From Clostridia bacterium (lineage in GTDB: Bacteria > Bacillota > Clostridia > Oscillospirales > Acutalibacteraceae): a DNA stretch of 28,329 bases. The translations under genes and the position numbers were made by a program. The stretch covers positions 1-28,329 of the forward strand of contig CAAFXQ010000056.1 of NCBI GenBank assembly GCA_900767015.1, read 5' to 3'. The notes under the pieces were generated by a model. That model had not been told where the DNA came from and made no database searches. It worked only from the letters and a program-made list of their open reading frames with translations. Below are positions 1-5,295 of this stretch, piece after piece. Within the stretch, counting starts at the first letter, position 1. Each line of letters begins with the position of its first letter.

Positions 1-1
1 C

Positions 2-277
2 ATTCATGACGACTGGAGCAAGGAAGAGGACAAAATTATCATCACCACGAGTGACAGCAACGAAAGAATCACGGTCGACAATCTTGACAACAGACCGCAG
101 TTCCTCGTTTATGACCGTGAGAACGATATGGTCTATCCGATGACCGAAGAAAACTGCCACACTGAAGCCTACGAGGTAGACGCAAAACCGAAGAACAAAT
201 ACATCAATATGCTGACGGTTCTTTTCAGATGGCTGAAAGCCGCTGTTGAGTTTTTGTTTTCCTTGAATAATAAATAA
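2..277 (+). CDS. C-terminal part of an unrecognised protein (partial at left edge)
   Basis: An open frame enters from the left edge and runs 91 codons to TAA at 275-277; the start lies outside the window. The visible part is rich in Asp, Glu, Asn and Thr and looks like a soluble, possibly extracytoplasmic beta-rich domain. The last ~20 residues (around MLTVLFRWLKAAVEFLF) form a hydrophobic or amphipathic segment ending in SLNNK, which could be a membrane-associated tail. I do not recognise the family. A good hairpin terminator follows 27 bases after the stop, which supports this being the true end of a transcribed gene. Confidence 0.7.
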   Translation: MHDDWSKEEDKIIITTSDSNERITVDNLDNRPQFLVYDRENDMVYPMTEENCHTEAYEVDAKPKNKYINMLTVLFRWLKAAVEFLFSLNNK

Positions 278-303
278 TTAACGTTTAAAGTTGTAAATTA
301 TGA

Positions 304-338
304 AAAGCACGGTATGTCTTTGAAGCATACTGTGCTTT
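304..338 (+). terminator. Rho-independent terminator after the left-edge gene
   Basis: A 13-bp stem (AAAGCACGGTATG at 304-316 with CATACTGTGCTTT at 326-338, one G-U pair) has a 9-nt loop and is followed by an imperfect T-rich tail (attgtttctttg). It sits just downstream of the stop at 277, so it most likely ends that transcript. Confidence 0.75.
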
Positions 339-544
339 ATTGTTTCTTTGGCATGTTCGCTTTGACCGCATGAAATGGTGAGATTACGATAGGTCTTTTT
401 AAAGCCGGCAATAAATCCGCCTATCCTACTGCATTCACCGAAAAGAATCTGCAGACCACTTGCGCAAATCACACACAGATTAACGGCAAACACTGCGTTT
501 CACCAACTTGCGTTTTACAGCAAAATATGCGGGTTATAAAGCGA
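339..544. other. Intergenic stretch with no supported gene
   Basis: Between the terminator of the left-edge gene and the terminator of the symporter I see no ribosome-site-supported frame, tRNA-like fold or repeat. A 71-codon GTG-start frame exists on the minus strand (278-493), but it runs through the terminator hairpin and has no family resemblance I can name. Confidence 0.4.
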
Positions 545-577
545 CAAAAAATCACCGCACGAAGTTCGCACGGTGAT
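545..577 (-). terminator. Rho-independent terminator of the symporter gene
   Basis: Read on the minus strand, ATCACCG (577-571) pairs with CGGTGAT (557-551), with further inner pairing including G-U, followed immediately by TTTTTTG (550-545). It lies 17 bases downstream of the symporter stop codon. Confidence 0.8.
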
Positions 578-593
578 CATATTGTTATAAAAC

Positions 594-2108
594 TTACGCT
601 TCTACTTTTGCGTAAAACTCTTCGTTGATTTCCTCTTTGTTCTTGGTAAGAGCGGAAACGACGAAGCAAAGAACAAGGGAAACAATCATAGCCGCACACG
701 CAAAATGCGGTCCGAGGTCTTTTACGGCACCGAATACGGGAAGCGCCGCCTCGGGGAAGAACAGCTTGCAGACAACGGGCGGCAAAGCCGTAAAGAAACC
801 GCCGAGAATGCCTGCCCAGGCGCCGGCACGGTTGAGCTTTTTCCAATACAGTGAAATTGCATAAGGAGCAAGGAACGAGCCGGAGATAATACCCCATGAA
901 TAGGACATCATATCAAGAATCGGTGTGTCGCTGTTTGCGATAATGTACGAGAAAACAACAAACAGGAAGCAAAGGATTCTTGAAACGTTTGCGCTCTTGA
1001 CATCGTCAAGATTCTTGAGAATTTTCGGTCTGATGAAGTCCATGGTAAGTGTTGTTGTCGCCGTAATCGTAATCGAAGAAAGCGTCGAAACCGATGCGGC
1101 AATCAAAAGAACAAGAATAACACCGATCAGGACTTCCGAAATACCGGACATTTTCAGCATATTCGGAATCAGATAGTCGGTCTTTCCGCTTCCGGCACCC
1201 GGAATTTCTTCAAGGGAGGTAAAGAACAGTCTGGCAAGTGAGCCGATGAAGTATCCGCCACCGGCAACAACAAAGGCAAAGAAGGTCGAAATAATCGTAC
1301 CTCTTTTGACTTCCTGGTCGTCACGGATTCCGTAATATTTATGAATCATCTGCGGAAGTCCCCACGTTCCGAACGAGGTCATCAGCACCGTTGCCCAAAG
1401 ACCCATGTGGCTGACAGCGGTAAGATTGAGTTCCTCTGTCTTTTGGGCAATCGCCGCAAGACCCTGAGAAAAGCCGCCGACAGTCTGACTTCTCATAACG
1501 GCAATAATCAAGCAGACAACGCCGACAAGCATAACCGTGCCCTGAACAAAGTCAGCCTTCAGCGTTGCGCCGTAGCCGCCGAGAATGACGATAATCAGAG
1601 AAGCGATCGCAATAACAATCATGCATACCCGTTCGTCAACACTTAAAAGAACCGAGCATACACTTGTCAATCCCTTATAAACGGAAGCCGAATACGGAAT
1701 CAGAAACAGGAAAATAACCGCAACGCAGAACGTTTTCATCTTTTCACTTTTAAAACGCTTTTCAAAAAGCTGCGGCATGGACTTGATCTCAAGCCGGCGT
1801 GTTGTTTCTCTCGTGCGCTTCGCAAGCACAATCCACGCCAAAAGCGAGCCGATTACGGCATTTCCGATACCGGGTAAAATTCCCCACAGGCCGTATTTCC
1901 AGCCTGTTCCGCCGGCATAGCCGATAAACATAACAGCCGAAAAATAAGCCGTTCCGTACGAGAAAGCCGAAAGCCATGCGCCGGCATTCCGTCCGCCGAC
2001 AGTAAATTGAGTGATGTTTTTTGATTTTCTTGCGTTCATGATGCCGACAATTGCGATAAATACAATATAGACTGCAATCGTCAGCCAGATCACGGTTTTA
2101 TGTTCCAT
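594..2108 (-). CDS. Sodium:solute symporter family transporter
   Basis: A 504-aa protein, hydrophobic throughout with about 13 membrane segments, the usual size for the SSF family (PutP/PanF type). Family-typical sequence includes the first-helix region GGRNAGAWLSAFSYGTAYFSA (near residues 38-58), the FGTWGLPQMIHKYY segment in the middle (compare the GQPHIIVRF-type motif of PutP) and a conserved later helix (ISSVSTLSSITITATTT-like). Such proteins couple Na+ influx to uptake of a small solute; the substrate cannot be read from sequence, though proline or another organic anion or amino acid is plausible. The ATG is supported by an AGGAG site (GCAAAGGAGAGACAAAAATG). It appears monocistronic, with its own promoter and terminator, and diverges from the two-component genes. 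Confidence 0.9.
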   Translation of the reverse strand: MEHKTVIWLTIAVYIVFIAIVGIMNARKSKNITQFTVGGRNAGAWLSAFSYGTAYFSAVMFIGYAGGTGWKYGLWGILPGIGNAVIGSLLAWIVLAKRTRETTRRLEIKSMPQLFEKRFKSEKMKTFCVAVIFLFLIPYSASVYKGLTSVCSVLLSVDERVCMIVIAIASLIIVILGGYGATLKADFVQGTVMLVGVVCLIIAVMRSQTVGGFSQGLAAIAQKTEELNLTAVSHMGLWATVLMTSFGTWGLPQMIHKYYGIRDDQEVKRGTIISTFFAFVVAGGGYFIGSLARLFFTSLEEIPGAGSGKTDYLIPNMLKMSGISEVLIGVILVLLIAASVSTLSSITITATTTLTMDFIRPKILKNLDDVKSANVSRILCFLFVVFSYIIANSDTPILDMMSYSWGIISGSFLAPYAISLYWKKLNRAGAWAGILGGFFTALPPVVCKLFFPEAALPVFGAVKDLGPHFACAAMIVSLVLCFVVSALTKNKEEINEEFYAKVEA

Positions 2109-2132
2109 TTTTGTCTCTCCTTTGCTTTAACG

Positions 2133-2140
2133 CTTTAAAG
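2133..2140. promoter_or_regulatory. Palindrome in the symporter leader, possible operator
   Basis: The perfect 8-bp palindrome CTTTAAAG lies between the symporter -10 box and its ribosome site. On the minus strand it is part of a near direct repeat, CGTTACTTTAAAG followed by CGTTAAAG. It could be a repressor site overlapping the transcript start, but A/T-rich palindromes of this size are common by chance. Confidence 0.25.
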
Positions 2141-2150
2141 TAACGCAATA

Positions 2151-2179
2151 AGATTATCATATTTTATAAAAAATGTCAA
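2151..2179 (-). promoter_or_regulatory. SigA-type promoter of the symporter gene
   Basis: On the minus strand a perfect -35 TTGACA (2179-2174) is separated by 17 bp from -10 TAATCT (2156-2151), with a TGA extension just before the -10 (TGATAATCT). It lies about 45 bp upstream of the symporter ATG. All elements match the vegetative consensus well. Confidence 0.85.
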
Positions 2180-2269
2180 TATATATGCACAAATTTATTA
2201 TGAATTATAAGATGTTTATCAAAGTCCTTTTTTTCGTACTGCCAAATTGATTTTATTTGACAGAATATA

Positions 2270-2298
2270 TTGAAATTTGAAAAAGAATATAATAAAAT
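2270..2298 (+). promoter_or_regulatory. Candidate promoter (P1) upstream of a short hairpin-rich transcript
   Basis: TTGAAA (2270-2275), a 17-bp spacer and TAAAAT (2293-2298) form a reasonable vegetative promoter that would start transcription near 2305. The surroundings are extremely A/T rich, so spurious matches are likely; the case rests on what follows, a terminator with no other upstream gene to serve. Confidence 0.45.
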
Positions 2299-2304
2299 AT
2301 AACT

Positions 2305-2370
2305 GTCGGAAATATTTTTCCGACAACACACCCACTGTCACAGCGGAATTTTTTCGCTGTGACTTTTTTG
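2305..2370 (+). ncRNA. Putative ~65-nt small RNA with two hairpins
   Basis: Downstream of P1 there is a perfect 9-bp hairpin (TGTCGGAAA 2304-2312 with TTTCCGACA 2317-2325), then a C/A-rich single-stranded linker (ACACACCCACT, 2326-2336), then a perfect 9-bp hairpin (GTCACAGCG 2337-2345 with CGCTGTGAC 2355-2363) followed by TTTTTTG, an intrinsic terminator. No coding gene on the plus strand precedes this terminator; the left neighbour is divergent. That makes an independent short transcript the simplest reading. It could instead be an attenuator leader for the response-regulator gene, read from P1. Confidence 0.4.
2337..2370 (+). terminator. Intrinsic terminator in the divergent spacer
   Basis: A perfect 9-bp stem (GTCACAGCG/CGCTGTGAC) with loop GAATTTTTT is followed by six T on the plus strand. 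On the minus strand no T-run follows, so it is directional. It lies just upstream of the response-regulator promoter and would isolate it from leftward-origin transcripts. Confidence 0.7.
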
Positions 2371-2379
2371 TCACAAATA

Positions 2380-2408
2380 TTGATAAGCAGAAGTGTATCA
2401 GGTATAAT
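2380..2408 (+). promoter_or_regulatory. Near-consensus promoter (P2) of the two-component operon
   Basis: TTGATA (2380-2385), a 17-bp spacer and perfect TATAAT (2403-2408). The predicted start near 2415 is only about 10 nt before the chosen ATG at 2425, so the leader would contain little more than the GGTGAT ribosome site. Confidence 0.8.
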
Positions 2409-2424
2409 GGAAACGGTGATTTGC

Positions 2425-3096
2425 ATGATAAAAATTCTGCTTGTTGAAGATGATAAAAGAATCACGGTTCCGCTCACGGAATTTCTTACAAAAGAGGGCT
2501 TTTCGGTCGAATGTGCCGACGGTCAGGACAACGCAATCGAAAAGGCTGAAAACGACAGCTTTGACCTCGTTCTTCTTGACATCTGCTTAGCGCAGGGCAA
2601 CGGTTTTGCCGTGTGCACCTATATAAAACAGCGCTTTGACCTGCCGGTTATCTTTCTTACCGCCTCCGGTGACGAATACAGCGTTGTCACCGGTCTTGAC
2701 ATGGGTGCCGACGACTATATTGAAAAGCCGTACCGCCCGAGAGAGCTTGTTTCCCGCATCCGTTCCGTTCTCAGAAGATTCGGAAAGGCACAGTCTGTTA
2801 TCACAATCGGAAACGTCACCGTCGATACGGTCAAGGGGATTGCCATGAAAAACGGAAAAGATCTGTTTTTATCCGCTCTCGAATACCGGCTGCTGCTGAC
2901 GTTTATCAACAACCCGAATACCGTACTGACAAGAAGCAAGCTGCTTGCCGAGATATGGGACGCCGCCGGCGATTACGTAAACGACAACACACTGACCGTA
3001 TACATAAAAAGACTCCGGGAAAAAATTGAGGACGACCCGCAAAACCCGTCAATCATTCTTACGGTAAGGGGGCTCGGCTACAAGCTCGGCAATTAA
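2425..3096 (+). CDS. OmpR/PhoB-family response regulator
   Basis: A 223-aa DNA-binding response regulator. The receiver domain (residues ~1-115) has the acidic pocket ED9D10, phospho-acceptor Asp52 (LVLLD), the FLTAS switch region and Lys of IEKPY. The C-terminal winged helix (~125-220) has the family pattern LSALEYRLLLTF ... DNTLTVYIKRLREKI ... TVRGLGYKL. An earlier in-frame ATG at 2359 exists, but the domain starts MIKILLVEDD at 2425, preceded by GGTGAT at 2415-2420, and 2359 lies upstream of the P2 promoter. The kinase gene follows after 9 bp with its own GGTGAT site. Together with the ABC genes downstream the layout resembles BceRS/BceAB-type antimicrobial-peptide sensing and export modules; the target is inferred to be the ABC promoter near 4515-4568. 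Confidence 0.92.
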   Translation: MIKILLVEDDKRITVPLTEFLTKEGFSVECADGQDNAIEKAENDSFDLVLLDICLAQGNGFAVCTYIKQRFDLPVIFLTASGDEYSVVTGLDMGADDYIEKPYRPRELVSRIRSVLRRFGKAQSVITIGNVTVDTVKGIAMKNGKDLFLSALEYRLLLTFINNPNTVLTRSKLLAEIWDAAGDYVNDNTLTVYIKRLREKIEDDPQNPSIILTVRGLGYKLGN

Positions 3097-3105
3097 GGTG
3101 ATACC

Positions 3106-4110
3106 ATGAAGATTTTCAGAAACAAAGAATTTAAAATCGAGTCGGCAGTAATCCTTATCCTTACTGCCGTTTTTTCGGTATCAGCCGCTTTTATAAATCC
3201 GTTTGCCGCCTTGATACCGGTTATTTTCGGAATCATCGTTTACGCTTTGTTCTATTGTTCGGCAAAGCGACGGTATGAGCGAATGGAAAAGCTGACGGAC
3301 GACATTGACAAAATCTTACACGGAAGAAAAGACATTAAGGTTGATGACAATCTCGAGGGTGAGCTTTCCATTTTACAAAACGAGCTGTCAAAAATGCTGA
3401 TTATCTTAAATGAACAAAATGACAGGCTGAAAAATGAGAAAAAGTTTCTTTCCGATTCGATAGCCGATATCTCGCATCAGCTTCGCACGCCGCTTACAAG
3501 CATCAATCTGATTCTGTCGCTTCTGCACGAGCCGGACATCACCGAAGAAAAGCGGCTTGAGCTTTTGCAAAAGCTTTCTCAGCTGATTGCACGGACAGAT
3601 TACCTGATCAACGTTCTTTTGAAGATGTCTAAAATCGACGCAGGTACCGTTACTTTTGAAAAACAGCAGGTAAAAGTCAGGACACTCATCGATATGGCCT
3701 GTGAGCCGCTTGAGGTTGCCCTCGAACTGAAAGGACAAAAACTCAAAACCGAAATCAAAGAGGAAGCCTTTTGCGGTGACCTCAGCTGGACAACCGAGGC
3801 GATTTCCAACATCATCAAGAATTGTCACGAGCACACACCGCAGAACGGTACAATAACAATCAGGGCTGAAAGCACCCCGATTTATACGGAAATTGCGATC
3901 AGCGACAGCGGAAGCGGAATCGATCAAGAAGATCTCGCCCATATTTTCGAACGGTTTTACAAGGGCAAAAATTCCTCGGACAACAGCTTCGGCATCGGAC
4001 TTGCCCTTGCGCAAACCATCATCACCGGTCAGGGCGGCACGATTAAAGCCTCCAACGGCAGAAACGGCGGTGCACAGTTTACCATACGGTTTTACAAGCA
4101 AACGGTTTAA
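3106..4110 (+). CDS. Sensor histidine kinase, intramembrane-sensing (BceS-like) type
   Basis: A 334-aa kinase. Two membrane segments (~12-30 and ~33-51) are joined by only a few residues (INPFAA), so there is no extracellular sensor domain; such kinases typically learn of the signal through a partner ABC permease. A short coiled linker leads to the H-box with phospho-acceptor His124 (SHQLRTPLT). The C-terminal ATPase domain shows the N-box (IIKNCHEHTP), G1 (DSGSGI), F-box (FERFYKG) and G2 (FGIGLALAQ). It is co-transcribed with the response regulator (9-bp gap, AAGGTGAT ribosome site). The ABC genes lie 491 bp downstream in the same direction. Its identity as a kinase is secure; the Bce-like sensing mode is inferred from its topology and neighbours. 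Confidence 0.92.
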   Translation: MKIFRNKEFKIESAVILILTAVFSVSAAFINPFAALIPVIFGIIVYALFYCSAKRRYERMEKLTDDIDKILHGRKDIKVDDNLEGELSILQNELSKMLIILNEQNDRLKNEKKFLSDSIADISHQLRTPLTSINLILSLLHEPDITEEKRLELLQKLSQLIARTDYLINVLLKMSKIDAGTVTFEKQQVKVRTLIDMACEPLEVALELKGQKLKTEIKEEAFCGDLSWTTEAISNIIKNCHEHTPQNGTITIRAESTPIYTEIAISDSGSGIDQEDLAHIFERFYKGKNSSDNSFGIGLALAQTIITGQGGTIKASNGRNGGAQFTIRFYKQTV

Positions 4111-4120
4111 TTCAATGCGG

Positions 4121-4155
4121 AATTCGTAATTCGTAATGCGTAATGCGTAATGCGT
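4121..4155. repeat. 7-bp tandem repeat, five units
   Basis: AATTCGT twice followed by AATGCGT three times in uninterrupted array, then a partial unit. It begins 10 bp after the kinase stop and marks the left edge of the GC-rich structured element. Confidence 0.9.
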
Positions 4156-4485
4156 AATTGCGGGGAAGATTGCAATATGAAAATGCCTTGTGCCCGCATG
4201 GGAAGCAGGCTATAACAAGCGGCGGAAGGTCGCAGGTCTACGGAAAGACAGCGGTGACGGAAAGCAAGGCGCTCCCCCGGCCGGCTCGGGCCGGCCGCTT
4301 CGCCGCAGGCGAAGGACAAAACCTCAGGTTTTGTCGGGGAGCGCCGTCCCGCCGCCGGAAGTGACTTTCCCGACGGAACAGGACTTACCGCCGCTTATGA
4401 TTTACAGACTGTCCGCCGCAGAAAAGCTTTCTCTGCGGCGTCTGTCTTATCGTCACAGCAAAGTCCCCCGCGACCGCTTCTGACA
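4156..4485. other. GC-rich structured intergenic element
   Basis: About 330 bp with clearly higher G+C than the flanking genes and no credible coding frame. Besides the four-way core (4268-4345) it has an enclosing 9-bp pairing (AAGCGGCGG 4217-4225 with CCGCCGCTT 4388-4396), a small GTCT/AGAC hairpin with ACGGAA loop (4236-4249), the short motif ACGGAAAG twice (4240-4247 and 4257-4264), and a strong separate hairpin (CGCCGCAGA 4414-4422 with TCTGCGGCG 4432-4440). It could be a structured RNA, a REP/MITE-like palindromic repeat or the remnant of a mobile element; no transposase or clear terminal inverted repeats are visible. Confidence 0.55.
4268..4345. repeat. Perfect four-way-junction (cloverleaf-like) palindrome cluster
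   Basis: The outer stem GGCGCTCCCC (4268-4277) pairs with GGGGAGCGCC (4336-4345), 10/10. Inside are three contiguous hairpins with no unpaired junction bases: CGGCCGGC/GCCGGCCG (4278-4285/4290-4297, loop TCGG), CTTCGCC/GGCGAAG (4298-4304/4308-4314, loop GCA) and GACAAAACC/GGTTTTGTC (4315-4323/4327-4335, loop TCA). All 34 pairs are Watson-Crick, so the figure can form in RNA of either strand or as extruded DNA. Confidence 0.85.
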
Positions 4486-4513
4486 TCTAACGTCTAAAAT
4501 CTAAAATCTGAAT
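4486..4513. repeat. 7-bp tandem repeat, four units
   Basis: TCTAACG, TCTAAAA, TCTAAAA, TCTGAAT in direct array. It closes the structured element on the right. The unit differs in sequence from the left array but has the same period. Confidence 0.8.
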
Positions 4514-4514
4514 T

Positions 4515-4568
4515 GTGACCAATCTGTAATTTTCAAGTCACCGAAATGTAAGAATCCTGTTTTATACT
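4515..4568 (+). promoter_or_regulatory. ABC-operon promoter with direct-repeat operator
   Basis: The -10 box TATACT (4563-4568) has no good -35 at the right distance. Instead two copies of GT(G/C)ACCxAxxTGTAA (4515-4529 and 4537-4551; 11 of 15 positions agree) lie 22 bp apart, two helical turns, ending 11 bp upstream of the -10. Direct repeats placed over a weak -35 are the usual binding pattern of OmpR-family activators. The regulator encoded at 2425-3096 is the obvious candidate; that link is inference. Confidence 0.55.
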
Positions 4569-4601
4569 TAGCTCATCAAAGGATAAAGGAGCAAAACACA
4601 A

Positions 4602-5282
4602 ATGGACATTTTAGAAATCAAAAACCTGTGCAAAACCTACGGCACGGGAGAAAATCATGTAAAAGCCCTTGACAACGTCAGTTTCAGCGTACCGAAAGGT
4701 CAGTTTCTTGCAATCATCGGTGCTTCCGGCTCGGGTAAATCGACGCTGATTCATATTTTAGGCGGCGTTGATAAACCGACAAGCGGAAAGGTTTACCTGA
4801 ACGGTCAGGACGTTTATGCGCAGAACGAAGAACAGCTTGCTATTTTCCGACGCAGACAGGTCGGACTGATTTATCAGTTTTATAACCTGATCCCTGTTCT
4901 GAACGTTACGGAAAACATTACCCTGCCTCTGCTGATGGATTCGAGAAAGGTTGACAAACAACGGCTTGACGAGCTTCTGACGACGCTTTCTTTCAAGGGC
5001 AGAGCAAAACATCTTCCCAATCAGCTTTCCGGCGGTCAGCAGCAGCGTGTTTCCATCGGCAGAGCACTTATCAATGCGCCGTCCGTCGTTCTTGCCGACG
5101 AGCCGACAGGAAACCTTGACTCGAAAAACAGCCATGAAATCATGGAGCTTTTAAAGCTTTCCAACAAGAAATACAACCAGACGCTTATCGTCATCACCCA
5201 CGACGAAAATATCGCCTTGCAGGCAGACCGCATCATCACGCTTGCGGACGGTAGAATAGCCGGCGACACGGTACTGAAATAG
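4602..5282 (+). CDS. ABC transporter ATP-binding protein (MacB/LolD/BceA type)
   Basis: A 226-aa ATPase. Walker A GASGSGKST (40-48), Q-loop QFYNL (92-96), signature LSGGQQQR (142-149), Walker B VVLADEPTGNLD with Asp166-Glu167 and the H-loop ITHD near 199. This compact form with DEPTGNLD is typical of ATPases that pair with FtsX/MacB-type permeases (type VII ABC systems), which use ATP to drive conformational change across the membrane rather than ordinary transport. The ATG has an AAAGGAG site (4585-4591). The permease follows after 13 bp. Expression is probably induced through the direct-repeat operator just upstream. Confidence 0.93.
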   Translation: MDILEIKNLCKTYGTGENHVKALDNVSFSVPKGQFLAIIGASGSGKSTLIHILGGVDKPTSGKVYLNGQDVYAQNEEQLAIFRRRQVGLIYQFYNLIPVLNVTENITLPLLMDSRKVDKQRLDELLTTLSFKGRAKHLPNQLSGGQQQRVSIGRALINAPSVVLADEPTGNLDSKNSHEIMELLKLSNKKYNQTLIVITHDENIALQADRIITLADGRIAGDTVLK

Positions 5283-5295
5283 TGAGGTGGAAAAA

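Noticed and set aside
278..493. 71-codon minus-strand frame with GTG start between the left-edge gene and the symporter
   Set aside because: It runs across a clear plus-strand terminator, lacks a ribosome site and resembles no family I know. Possibly a degraded or repeated intergenic sequence.
3406..4101. 231-codon minus-strand frame opposite the histidine kinase gene
   Set aside because: The kinase motifs on the plus strand are intact and the antisense product shows no recognisable domain.
4190..4400. Possible RNase P RNA, group II intron or IscB-guide-like RNA
   Set aside because: Short AGG/GGAAAG motifs first suggested these, but the conserved core sequences of RNase P and intron domain V are absent, and no nuclease or reverse transcriptase gene is nearby.
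4158..4483. Overlapping 68- and 97-codon plus-strand frames in the structured element
   Set aside because: Their translations are Arg/Pro/Gly-rich low-complexity products of the GC-rich palindromes and have no ribosome site.
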